Shown here: positions 42,775 to 50,490 of the stretch, one piece after another
How positions within the stretch are numbered: position 1 is the stretch's first letter
Layout of the letters: every line of letters starts with the position of its first letter
NCBI RefSeq assembly: GCF_009901565.1
Contig: NZ_WXEW01000011.1
Coordinates: 248,001-312,000, forward strand
Direction of reading: 5' to 3'
DNA length: 64,000 nucleotides
DNA from: Herbidospora solisilvae
Lineage (GTDB): Bacteria > Actinomycetota > Actinomycetes > Streptosporangiales > Streptosporangiaceae
Notes under the pieces: generated by a model
The model's input: only the letters and a program-made list of their open reading frames with translations
Told to the model about the DNA's origin: nothing
Database searches by the model: none
Program-made: the position numbers and the translations under genes

Positions 42775-44306
42775 TGTGACCGCCGGATGGCCAGCAGGGC
42801 GCGGTCGTCGAAGACTCCTCCCGCCAGCCAGTCGCTGTTCAGCTGCTCAAGACGCTCCACGACGGCCGTCGCGGGCATGCCGGCGCAGGTTGACAGGGCG
42901 GCCTTGAGGCGGGTCGAGCCGTACATCTCGCGGCCGGTGGGGCCGCCGAAGGCCTCGGTGATGCCGTCGCTGTAGAGGAGCAGCAGGTCGCCGGGCGCCA
43001 GGTCGACGGTGGCGGTGCGCAGGGTGATCGAGCCCGACCTGATCGCGCCGAGGAGGGTGCCGCGGGCGTCGATCTCCTCGACCACGCCGTCGGCGCGCAG
43101 CAGCAGCGGGGCCGGATGGCCGGCCACGGCCAGGTCGATCACGCCCTCGCCGGGACGGATCGCCGCCAGCACCAGCGTCACGTGGGAACGCGGCGTGTAG
43201 GAGGCCAGCAGCGCCTTGTTGATCAGGTGCATGAGCTGCTCGGGGTCGCGTTCGAGCAGCAGCAGCGCGCGCAGGCTGTGGCGGACCTGACCGGCCAGCA
43301 CGGCCGCGCGCGGGCCCTTGCCGCACACGTCGCCGAGGGTCACCAGCGGGCCGTCGGGAGTGGGCAGCACGTCGTAGAAGTCGCCGCCGATCAGGGCGGT
43401 CTGCTGGGCGGCGCGCAGCGAACCGGCCAGTTCGAGGCCCTCCACCACGGGCAGCGGCGGCGGCCGCAGGTCGCCCGCGAGGATCGCGTTGGTGGCGCTC
43501 TGCTCCTGGTAGAGCACCGCGGCCGAGATCGCCGCGCCGGCGCGGGCGGCGAACACCCGGACCAGGGTCTCGGTCTCGTCGTCGAAGCCGGGGCAGCCCT
43601 CACGGCGGGCCAGCACCAGCGCCCCGGCGGGCACGCCGTTGCCGGGCAGCGGGGTCACCAGCAGGTGGCCGACGGGGCCGAAACCGGCGGGCAGCAGCCA
43701 CTCGGGCGCCTGGTGGGGGTCGAGCCAGCGGCTCGGCACCGGCGGGAACCCGGCCAGCGCCTCGGCCAGGCCCGGCACCTGGTCGGCGTCGGCGACCGGG
43801 ATCTCGCCCTCTTCCAGGCCCGCCTCGGACGACCGGAGCCAGGCGGTGCGCCGCAGGCCCCCCGGAGGCAGCACGACCATCGCCGCGTCGGCCAGCAGGC
43901 CGGTCGCGAGCTCGGCGGTGGCGCGGGCGCATCGGCGGGTGTTGAGCGAGGCGGACAACCGCCGGCCCGCCTCGACGAGGAACCGGGTGCGCTCGCGCTC
44001 GGCCCGCAGCGCGTCGGCGCGGGCGCCCTCCCCGGTGACGTCGCGCAGGTACCAGGCCTGGTGGACGATGCCGAAGATCTCCCGGCGGACCCGCAGCAGC
44101 CGGTCGCCGAGCGTCGTCTCGTAGGTCTCCCCGGGTTCGCGGCTCCGGTCGAGGAGTCGGGTCACGTCGCCCGGGATCATCTCCCTGGCGGCGCCGTTGA
44201 CCAGCACGACGGCGCCGTCGGCGTCGCACAGGACGACTCCGTCGGCGGCCGCCTCCACTATCGCCCGCAGCACCTCTGTCGAGGGCGCATGCGTTACCGA
44301 ATCCAT
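42771..44306 (-). CDS. PAS-GAF-SpoIIE (PP2C) serine phosphatase
   Basis: 511 residues from ATG 44306 (AAAGGG upstream; a TTG at 44336 is less likely). PAS (about 10-110: AIVEAAADGVVLCDADGAVVLVN), GAF (about 120-290) and PP2C (about 300-510) with IGGDFYDVLPTPDGP, TLGDVCGKGPRAAVLAG, AVAGHPAPLLLR and LLYSDGITEAFGG. The Asp residues of GGDFYD, GDVCGKG and YSDG coordinate metal. Dephosphorylates the STAS antagonist, opposite to RsbW. The stop overlaps the ATG of the B12 gene (ATGA), so a fixed ratio is expected. Confidence 0.94.
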   Translation of the reverse strand: MDSVTHAPSTEVLRAIVEAAADGVVLCDADGAVVLVNGAAREMIPGDVTRLLDRSREPGETYETTLGDRLLRVRREIFGIVHQAWYLRDVTGEGARADALRAERERTRFLVEAGRRLSASLNTRRCARATAELATGLLADAAMVVLPPGGLRRTAWLRSSEAGLEEGEIPVADADQVPGLAEALAGFPPVPSRWLDPHQAPEWLLPAGFGPVGHLLVTPLPGNGVPAGALVLARREGCPGFDDETETLVRVFAARAGAAISAAVLYQEQSATNAILAGDLRPPPLPVVEGLELAGSLRAAQQTALIGGDFYDVLPTPDGPLVTLGDVCGKGPRAAVLAGQVRHSLRALLLLERDPEQLMHLINKALLASYTPRSHVTLVLAAIRPGEGVIDLAVAGHPAPLLLRADGVVEEIDARGTLLGAIRSGSITLRTATVDLAPGDLLLLYSDGITEAFGGPTGREMYGSTRLKAALSTCAGMPATAVVERLEQLNSDWLAGGVFDDRALLAIRRSQ

Positions 44307-44411
44307 CACCGGCCCTTTCGCGCGAGGATCGCTCAACTTTACCCGTCAGGGTCAGCCTCGACGCGTGCCAGCGATATTGCCCGTAAAGATGGCAATCATG
44401 CGGCTTGTGAA

Positions 44412-44440
44412 TTGACCGGCGGGTGCCGGGTAGTTAGCGT
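44412..44440 (+). promoter_or_regulatory. Promoter of the RsbW-like gene
   Basis: TTGACC (44412-44417) and TAGCGT (44435-44440) separated by 17 bases fit a housekeeping sigma (HrdB/RpoD) promoter, ending 26 bases before the start codon. The whole divergent region to the phosphatase gene is 160 bases. Confidence 0.6.
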
Positions 44441-44466
44441 GCGACGAGCTAGCACAGGGGGACGGA

Positions 44467-44865
44467 GTGAACACCGACCAGCATCTCCGGTGGGCGATCA
44501 CCACCGACCTGATCGGCCTGCGCGACCGGGTGTCCGGCGTGGCCACCGAGGCAGGTCTGCGTGGCCACCGGCTCAACGATCTGGTGACGGCCGTCAACGA
44601 GGCCGTGATCAACGTACTGGAACACGGCGGCGGCGAGGGCCTCGTCGAGATCTGGTGCGACGCCGACGGCATCACCGTCGAGGTGACCGACTCGGCCGGC
44701 ACCCTCCAGCCGCAGGACATCCATCGCAGCCGTCCCTCGTCGAGCACGCCCCGGGGCTTCGGGCTGTGGCTCATGGGCCAGCTCTGCGACGAGTTCAGCA
44801 TCTCCCAGATGGTCGGGCGATCCCGCATCCGGCTGCGGATGACCCTTGCCCAGTCACCCCGCTAG
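44467..44865 (+). CDS. RsbW/SpoIIAB-type anti-sigma ATP-binding protein
   Basis: 132 residues from GTG 44467 behind GGGGGACGG. HATPase_c_2 fold: N box VNEAVINVLEHGG (N44), G1 DSAG (75-78), and G2 TPRGFGLWLMGQL. The family binds a sigma factor and phosphorylates the STAS antagonist with ATP. No sigma factor gene lies beside it, so the target is elsewhere or the protein acts on another client. It is divergent from the phosphatase - B12 sensor - STAS operon and probably completes that switch. Confidence 0.93.
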   Translation: MNTDQHLRWAITTDLIGLRDRVSGVATEAGLRGHRLNDLVTAVNEAVINVLEHGGGEGLVEIWCDADGITVEVTDSAGTLQPQDIHRSRPSSSTPRGFGLWLMGQLCDEFSISQMVGRSRIRLRMTLAQSPR

Positions 44866-44958
44866 CCGCGTCCCACCGGCGGGCGTAGGCTCACGACACG
44901 TGAGCCAGCGAGCCGTCCGGCACAGGAGTCGGAAGCACATGCCGACGGAGGAGACCGC

Positions 44959-46107
44959 GTGAGTGTCGATCTGGACTTCGCGGCTCGCCACGCGGGCCGG
45001 CCCGCCCGTGACCTGACCCGCCGCGACGTCGCCCGCGCGCTGCTGGCCGTCCCCTCGGGGCAGGCCCTGGTGTCGCTGCCCGAGCTGCGCCGCGACCTGA
45101 TGGCGGCCGGGAACCCCCTCACCGCCGTGTTCTGGGAGTCGGCCAAGACCACCCTGACCCGCATCGAGTCGGGCGTGGCCACCGTCGGCGACGTGCAGCG
45201 CTGGCTGGAGTCGACCGGCACCGAGCCGATCCTGCTGACCCGCAGCTACTTCGTGTGGCCCGACGAGAGCGAGCGCGGCCCGGTCGCCACCGAGATGTAC
45301 GCCCGCCTCGTGGCCCACCTGGAGGAGCTCGTCGAAGCGGGTGTGATCGACCCCGACGCGCTCGCCCAGGGCGACGTGACCTCGCGGCAGGCGTACGAGG
45401 AACTGCAGGAGCGCTGGCTCACCGCCGGACTGCCCGACGGGCGGGTGCCCGGCGTCTCGGTGAGCGAGGAGCAGGACGCCGAGCTCTACGCCGCCTGGGA
45501 CGAGGAGGAGGCCTACGCCCTCCAGGAGCTCAGAAGGGCCCTCGACGACCTGCCCGAGCCGCCCTTCCCCGCGGGCGACCTGAAGGCGGCGGCCGACCGG
45601 CTGCGGCGCTCGCTGGTCTCGCCCGGCTTCCCCGGCAACGTGCTGCGGGCCTGCGCCGGTCTCGACGAGGAGCGGCTGCCCGACGGCGACGAAGACCTGT
45701 GGTTGCGGGTGGCGGCGGGCATCGCCGCGCCCATCTCCGACCTGCCCGACGAAGAAGACGCCGCCCGGTTCTTCGACCTCGACGGCGAGCTCAGCCACGA
45801 AGACTCGGTGCTGGCCTCGTTGTGCGCGATCCACCACGCCGACTGGCTGGCCGCGATCGTCGCGCTGACCCGTTACGGCCCGGGGGTGCTGGCCTCGCCC
45901 GAGCGCATCGCCCGGTTCATCGCCGACTCGGAAGACCTGGTGAGCGAGCCCGACGACCCCGAGGAGCTCGAGGCGACCGAGATGCTCTTCACCTCGGTCA
46001 CCCCGCTCTGGGCCCATCTCGGGATCGTCGACAAGGCCGAGGTGCTCACGCCGCTCGGCTGGTGGGGCCTGCCCAAGGCCCTCGAAAGGGCCTGGTCAGG
46101 CGACTAG
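44959..46107 (+). CDS. Conserved hypothetical protein, acidic, 382 residues
   Basis: 382 residues from GTG 44959 behind GGAGGAG. No family I can name. No signal or membrane segment. The N-terminal half carries motifs such as TRRDVARALLAVPSGQALVSLPELR and LTRSYFVWPDESERGP. The middle is strongly acidic (EEQDAELYAAWDEEEAYALQEL), and the C-terminus has ASLCAIHHADWLAAIVALTRYGPG and TPLGWWGLPKALERAW. Good codon bias and ribosome site show it is real. It overlaps the convergent GNAT gene by 12 bases. Confidence 0.8.
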   Translation: MSVDLDFAARHAGRPARDLTRRDVARALLAVPSGQALVSLPELRRDLMAAGNPLTAVFWESAKTTLTRIESGVATVGDVQRWLESTGTEPILLTRSYFVWPDESERGPVATEMYARLVAHLEELVEAGVIDPDALAQGDVTSRQAYEELQERWLTAGLPDGRVPGVSVSEEQDAELYAAWDEEEAYALQELRRALDDLPEPPFPAGDLKAAADRLRRSLVSPGFPGNVLRACAGLDEERLPDGDEDLWLRVAAGIAAPISDLPDEEDAARFFDLDGELSHEDSVLASLCAIHHADWLAAIVALTRYGPGVLASPERIARFIADSEDLVSEPDDPEELEATEMLFTSVTPLWAHLGIVDKAEVLTPLGWWGLPKALERAWSGD

Positions 46108-46374
46108 GTCGGCATATTCGGGGTGGCGGTCGATGTAGCCCTTGATGAACGGGCACATCGGCACCACCTCAAGGCCCCGCTCGCGGGCCGAGTCGAGCAC
46201 CGCGCGGGCCAGCTTCGAGCCGAGGCCCTTGCCCTCGTAGGCCGGATCGATCTCGGTGTGCACGAACACGATCCGGCCGGGACGCGGCAGCCGGTATTTG
46301 ACGAAGCCCGCGACCGCGCCGTCGACGCTGATCTCGAAGCGTTCGGTCTCGGCGTTGTCGGCGACGTCAGTCAC
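46096..46374 (-). CDS. GNAT-like N-acetyltransferase (COG2388/YjdJ type)
   Basis: 92 residues, the short GNAT form. ISVDGAVAGFVKYRLPRPGRIVFVHTEI leads to the acetyl-CoA loop YEGKGLGSKLARAVLDSARERG, and the C-terminal CPFIKGYIDRHPEY is diagnostic of this subfamily. Acetylates a small molecule or protein; the substrate is unknown. Its ATG lies in the last codons of the upstream small membrane gene (8-base overlap), so the two are coupled. Confidence 0.9.
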   Translation of the reverse strand: MTDVADNAETERFEISVDGAVAGFVKYRLPRPGRIVFVHTEIDPAYEGKGLGSKLARAVLDSARERGLEVVPMCPFIKGYIDRHPEYADLVA

Positions 46375-46537
46375 TTTTGGAGTTCCCCTCGTGGGGCACC
46401 TCGATCTTCGCGATCTGCCGGTTCATCGACTTGATCAGGAAGAACAGGGCCACACCGATGGCGGCGACGACGATGAACCCCAGCAGGCCGGGGCCGATCG
46501 AGGTCGGGTCGGTGGCGGGAGTGGCGATCGAAATCAC
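46367..46537 (-). CDS. Small single-pass membrane protein
   Basis: 56 residues from GTG 46537. TAGACT stands exactly seven bases upstream with no ribosome site, so leaderless. One membrane segment (about 16-36: LLGFIVVAAIGVALFFLI) is followed by a polar cytosolic tail. Homologous small proteins occur between mca and a GNAT gene in related actinomycetes. The function is unknown. Confidence 0.7.
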   Translation of the reverse strand: MISIATPATDPTSIGPGLLGFIVVAAIGVALFFLIKSMNRQIAKIEVPHEGNSKSD

Positions 46538-46547
46538 GGTATGCAGT

Positions 46548-47438
46548 CTACGAGCAGGGGGCGGCACCCGTTCCGGCGGGGACCTGGATGCCGGCGAACA
46601 GGTCGTCTTCCGGGAGGGTGACGTCGACCAGCGAACGGGCCAGGTGGTAGTCCTCCGTCGGCCAGACCTCCTGCTGGATCTCGCGCGGGCAGGCGAACCA
46701 GAAACCGTCGGGGTCGACCTGGGTGGCGTGGGCCATCAGGGCGCGGTCGCGAGTCTCGAAGTAGTCGCCGCACGGGATCCGGGTGGTCACCTCCCACTTC
46801 TGCGGGCGGTCCTCCCAGCGGGCGATCCAGTCGGCATAGGGGGAGCCAAGGCCGCGGCTGGTCATGGCCTCGTGGAGGGTCTCGAACCGGGCCTTGGTGA
46901 AGCCCGAGTGGAAGTACATCTTGAGCGGCTGCCACGGCTCGCCCGTGCCCGGGTAGCGGTCGGGGTCACCGGCCGCGTCGAAGGCCTCCACCGACACCCG
47001 GTTGGTCTTGATGTGGTCGGGGTGGGGGTAGCCGCCGTCGTCGTCGTAGGTGAGGATCACGTGAGGGCGGAACTCGCGGACGGCCGCCACGAGCGGCGCC
47101 GCCGCGACCTCCAGCGGCTGCAGGGCGAAGCAGCCCTCGGGGAGGGGCTCGCTCTCGTCTTCGGGCAGGCCCGAGTCGACGAAACCGAGGAACCGCTGGT
47201 CGACGCCGAGGATCTCCCTCGCGCGCTCCATCTCCAGGCGGCGGACCTCGCCCATGTTCTCCAGAATGTCGGGGCGGTCCATCTTGGGGTTCAGGATCGA
47301 ACCGCGTTCCCCGCCGGTGCAGGTCACGACCAGGACCTCGACGCCCTCGGCGGCGTAGCGGGCCATCGTCGCGGCGCCCTTGCTCGACTCGTCGTCGGGG
47401 TGCGCGTGCACGGCCATCAGCCTCAGCGCGTTCGTCAC
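46548..47438 (-). CDS. mca: Mycothiol S-conjugate amidase Mca
   Basis: 296 residues from GTG 47438 behind AAGGAGA five bases upstream; longer frames add non-homologous residues. LmbE-like fold with the zinc site LMAVHAHPDDESSKGA and the distal His in GGYPHPDHIKTNRVS. VTCTGGERGSILNP and the mycothiol-contact region (YADWIARWEDRPQKWE, QVDPDGFWFACP) favour Mca over MshB. Hydrolyses mycothiol conjugates to mercapturates and GlcN-inositol, a detoxification route specific to actinomycetes. Confidence 0.95.
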   Translation of the reverse strand: MTNALRLMAVHAHPDDESSKGAATMARYAAEGVEVLVVTCTGGERGSILNPKMDRPDILENMGEVRRLEMERAREILGVDQRFLGFVDSGLPEDESEPLPEGCFALQPLEVAAAPLVAAVREFRPHVILTYDDDGGYPHPDHIKTNRVSVEAFDAAGDPDRYPGTGEPWQPLKMYFHSGFTKARFETLHEAMTSRGLGSPYADWIARWEDRPQKWEVTTRIPCGDYFETRDRALMAHATQVDPDGFWFACPREIQQEVWPTEDYHLARSLVDVTLPEDDLFAGIQVPAGTGAAPCS

Positions 47439-47547
47439 GGCTCTCCTTAGTTGGGGTGCGGGCCAGGGCCGGCCCGCGGGCTGCATCCAATAGCGTTGAC
47501 GAGAATTGTCTCGGACAACGCCGGGACCTCGCGAGGAGATTCCTTTC

Positions 47548-47961
47548 ATGTCGGCACCAGCTCCGCGCCCGATCCTGGGCACCCCCGACGAGTTCCCGCC
47601 CAGGCCCCCCATGGGGCGGGGCCGGTTCGTCGTGTACGCCGTCATGGCCGTCGTCGTCGCGGTCGTGGCCGGCGGGTGGGGTTACGTGATCCTGTCGGCG
47701 CGGGGCAACCCCGACGTGCGGGCCGACGTCATAACCTTCGACACCAGCCGCCCCGGCTCCGCGGAGATCACCTTCGTGGTGCACAAGCCCGACGACCGGG
47801 CGGCGACGTGCCGTCTGCGGGCCGTCGACGTCCACCACGTCGAGGTCGGGACCCGGGAGATCACCATTCCCCCGGGCCGCGGTGACGTCGCCCTCACCGA
47901 ACAGGTGAGGATCAACGCGCAAGCCACAAGCGTAGATGTTCAGGGCTGCTCCCTCGTATAG
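47548..47961 (+). CDS. DUF4307 domain-containing membrane protein
   Basis: 137 residues from ATG 47548 behind AGGAG. A Pro-rich cytosolic leader is followed by one membrane segment (about 30-52). The extracytoplasmic DUF4307 domain (VRADVITFDTSRPGSAEITFVVHKPDDRAATCRLRAVD, VALTEQVRINAQATSVDVQGC) keeps its two conserved Cys. It lies between mca and greA as in other actinomycetes. The function is unknown. Confidence 0.93.
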   Translation: MSAPAPRPILGTPDEFPPRPPMGRGRFVVYAVMAVVVAVVAGGWGYVILSARGNPDVRADVITFDTSRPGSAEITFVVHKPDDRAATCRLRAVDVHHVEVGTREITIPPGRGDVALTEQVRINAQATSVDVQGCSLV

Positions 47962-48040
47962 ACTGGAATCTTTGGGGAAGCGTTCGAAGGCGTTAACTTG
48001 TTAGCCCTTCGACTCACCTAGGGAAGCAAGGAGAACCCGC

Positions 48041-48541
48041 GTGGCCGTCTCCCACAACGAGAACGTCACCTGGCTGACGCAGGAGGCGTACGACCGCCTC
48101 AAAGAGGAGTACGACCGCCTTTCTGGCCCGGGTCGGATCGAGATCGCCAAGAAGATCGAGGCCGCCCGCGAGGAGGGCGACCTGAAGGAGAACGGCGGCT
48201 ACCACGCCGCCAAGGACGAACAGGGCAAGATGGAGGCCCGGATCTTCCACCTCCGGCAGATCCTCGACACCGCGAAGGTGGGCGAGGCGCCCCGCACCGA
48301 GGGTGTGGTGGGGCCCGGCATGACGGTGACGATCCGCTTCGAGGGCGACGACGACGAGGTCACCTTCCTGCTCGCCTCCCGCGAGGAGAGCGGCGCGCCG
48401 ATCGACGTCTACTCGCCGAAGTCGCCGCTGGGGTCGGCGATCAACGGCAAGAAGATCGGTGAGAAGGCCAGCTACACCATGCCCAACGGGCGCTCGATCA
48501 CCGTCGAGGTGCTGGAGGCGGTTCCCTACATCGGGAGCTGA
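48041..48541 (+). CDS. greA: Transcription elongation factor GreA
   Basis: 166 residues from GTG 48041 behind AAGGAG. The N-terminal coiled coil (TQEAYDRLKEEYDRL, IAKKIEAAREEGDLKENGGYHAAKDEQ) carries the acidic D and E tip that enters the RNAP secondary channel. The C-terminal FKBP-like domain (PIDVYSPKSPLGSAINGKKIGEKASY) binds the RNAP rim. Rescues backtracked RNAP by transcript cleavage. A weak dyad (47984-47990/48006-48012) precedes it and a terminator hairpin follows. Confidence 0.97.
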   Translation: MAVSHNENVTWLTQEAYDRLKEEYDRLSGPGRIEIAKKIEAAREEGDLKENGGYHAAKDEQGKMEARIFHLRQILDTAKVGEAPRTEGVVGPGMTVTIRFEGDDDEVTFLLASREESGAPIDVYSPKSPLGSAINGKKIGEKASYTMPNGRSITVEVLEAVPYIGS

Positions 48542-48559
48542 CGCGTTCGTCTGACATCG

Positions 48560-48592
48560 AATCCGCCGGAGAAGCGTACTCCGGCGGATTTT
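48560..48592 (+). terminator. Terminator after greA
   Basis: Perfect 12-base arms AATCCGCCGGAG (48560-48571) and CTCCGGCGGATT (48579-48590) around AAGCGTA, ending in a short TTTT (48589-48592). Confidence 0.85.
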
Positions 48593-48665
48593 GACTTCTC
48601 GGGCCTCATTGGGCACAGTCGTGGAACGGGACAGCCCGATGAACGTCTTCGGAGGGAGTGGTGGC

Positions 48666-49910
48666 GTGCCCCTGCGGGTCGGAGGCTTCCTCCACGAAGC
48701 CCGTCAGGATCTCGCGTTCCGCCCCCGGTTCCGCCGCCCCCACCTCGCCCGGAGGGCGATCCCCGTCATCGGGGTCGCGCTCGCGGTGGTGCTGATCACC
48801 GACTTACTCGTGCTCGCCGGGCTCGACGACGTCCAGGAACGGGCCGCCCTCGACGTACGCCGCCCTCCCGTCGTCGCCGGTGACTACGTCGCGGCCAGCG
48901 GTCAGGCGCCCTCCAACGCGGTCGCCCCCTTGGGCAAGCTGGCCCGTCCCCACCTCTTCGTCGTCGCCCCCGCCGCGCTCAAGCCCGAACAGGTCGACGA
49001 GGTCCGCCGCCAGAAGGGCGTCAGGGCGGTCGAGCTCGCCGACGCCGCCGACGTGAACCTGGGCGGCTGGCGGGTGCCGACGATGGGCGTCGACCCCTCG
49101 ACGTTCCGGGCCTTCACCCCGAAGCGGACCGCCACCTCCGACGAGCTGTGGGCCAACGTGGCCGCCGGCGACGTCGTGGTCTCCTATGAACTCGGCAAGG
49201 AGGGCGGCCTCAAGCTCGGCGACGACGTCCGCACCCCCGGCGCCGAGATGCGGGTCGGCGCCTACGCCACGGTCGGCATGGGGTCGATCCACGCGGTGGT
49301 CTCCCGCGACACCGCGACCCGGCTCGGGCTGCCCCACGGCAACGCGCTGGTGGTGAGCGCCCCCAGCGTCGACTCCGCCAAGCTGCGCAAGAAGCTGCTG
49401 AAGGTGCTGCCGGGCAGCCAGATCGCCACAATCAACCCGGTGGTGATCGCGCCGCCGCGGCGTCACATCGCCCAGCCGCAGCGGGTCGTGCAGTGGCCGG
49501 CGTCGGCGCTGATGTCGGTGCCGCAGATCGAGACCGCGCTGAGGGCCGCCGCCTCCAAGCTCGGCAGCCGTTACGTGTGGGGGGCCGAGGGCCCCGACAC
49601 CTTCGACTGCTCCGGCCTGGTGCAGTGGGCCTACGCCCAGGCCGGGGTCCGCATGCCGCGGGTGACCAACCAGCAGTGGGCGACCGGGCCGCAGGTGCCG
49701 CTCTCCCAGGCCCAGCCGGGCGACCTGCTGTTCTGGCGCAACGACCCGACCAACCCGGGCTACATCTCCCACGTGGCCATTTATTGGGGCAACGGGCAGA
49801 TGCTCCACTCGCCCCGCACCGGCGACGTCGTGAAGATCGCGCCGCTCAACACCCGCAATCTCGCCGGGGTCGTGCGGGTCAGCCCTCAGGTCGCCGCTCG
49901 GGTTCGATAG
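48666..49910 (+). CDS. NlpC/P60 peptidoglycan endopeptidase with MacB/FtsX-like ectodomain
   Basis: 414 residues from GTG 48666 behind GGAGGG. One membrane segment (about 35-58) contains a TTA codon at residue 47 (48804-48806). Residues about 65-265 (PTMGVDPSTFRAFTPKRT, LGKEGGLKLGDDVRTPG, RLGLPHGNALVVSAP) resemble the MacB/FtsX periplasmic core rather than a usual coiled coil. The C-terminal NlpC/P60 domain has the catalytic Cys315 (TFDCSGLVQWAY) and His369 (YISHVAIYWG). It cuts stem peptides in the wall. It overlaps the TetR gene end by 32 bases. Confidence 0.9.
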   Translation: MPLRVGGFLHEARQDLAFRPRFRRPHLARRAIPVIGVALAVVLITDLLVLAGLDDVQERAALDVRRPPVVAGDYVAASGQAPSNAVAPLGKLARPHLFVVAPAALKPEQVDEVRRQKGVRAVELADAADVNLGGWRVPTMGVDPSTFRAFTPKRTATSDELWANVAAGDVVVSYELGKEGGLKLGDDVRTPGAEMRVGAYATVGMGSIHAVVSRDTATRLGLPHGNALVVSAPSVDSAKLRKKLLKVLPGSQIATINPVVIAPPRRHIAQPQRVVQWPASALMSVPQIETALRAAASKLGSRYVWGAEGPDTFDCSGLVQWAYAQAGVRMPRVTNQQWATGPQVPLSQAQPGDLLFWRNDPTNPGYISHVAIYWGNGQMLHSPRTGDVVKIAPLNTRNLAGVVRVSPQVAARVR

Positions 49911-50490
49911 GCAGACCCGCCTCCAGCAACGAGAAGGCCTCGTCGACCATGTCGGCGAAGGGCACCTCCTCGTCGGCGGTGGCCCAGGTCTGCAGCACCG
50001 GGATGATCGTGCCCATGACCGCGCCGATGAGGACGCGCACCTGGAACGAGGCCGGGTCGGCGCCGGTCCGCCGGGCGACGCCCTCGGCGAGCAGCTCCAT
50101 CGTGTCGAGCATGTTCTGGAAGATCCGGGCCCTGATGGCCGGGACGCCCATCTGGAGGCGGGCGCGGGCCCGGATCTCCCCGAGCTCCCCATCGGGGATG
50201 CCCCGCATGGCCTCGCCGAAGGCGTTGCGCAGCGCCCTGACGGGCGGCACCTCCGGCGGCTGGGCGATCAGGCGTTCGACCAGCAGGGGGTCGTAGTCGT
50301 CCTGGACGACGATGTCTTCCTTGGTGGGGAAGTAGCGGAACAGGGTGCTGGGGGACACCTCGGCGGCGTCGGCGATCTGCTCGATCGTGGTCGCGTCGTA
50401 GCCCTGCTCGGCGAACAACCGCAGGGCGTGTTCCTGGATCGTCCGCCGAGTCTTCTCTTTCTTGCGTTCACGCAGTCCCGGCGAGTTCAT
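49879..50490 (-). CDS. TetR/AcrR family regulator
   Basis: 203 residues from ATG 50490. The HTH (about 15-60: TRRTIQEHALRLFAEQGYDATTIEQIADAAEVSPSTLFRYFPTKED) is canonical, and the C-terminal domain is of the type MftR/TetR_C. It overlaps the 3' end of the MFS gene by 23 bases and is probably co-transcribed with it, so a drug-inducible, self-regulated efflux operon is likely. Binding sites are proposed upstream of the MFS gene. Confidence 0.94.
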   Translation of the reverse strand: MNSPGLRERKKEKTRRTIQEHALRLFAEQGYDATTIEQIADAAEVSPSTLFRYFPTKEDIVVQDDYDPLLVERLIAQPPEVPPVRALRNAFGEAMRGIPDGELGEIRARARLQMGVPAIRARIFQNMLDTMELLAEGVARRTGADPASFQVRVLIGAVMGTIIPVLQTWATADEEVPFADMVDEAFSLLEAGLPIEPERRPEG

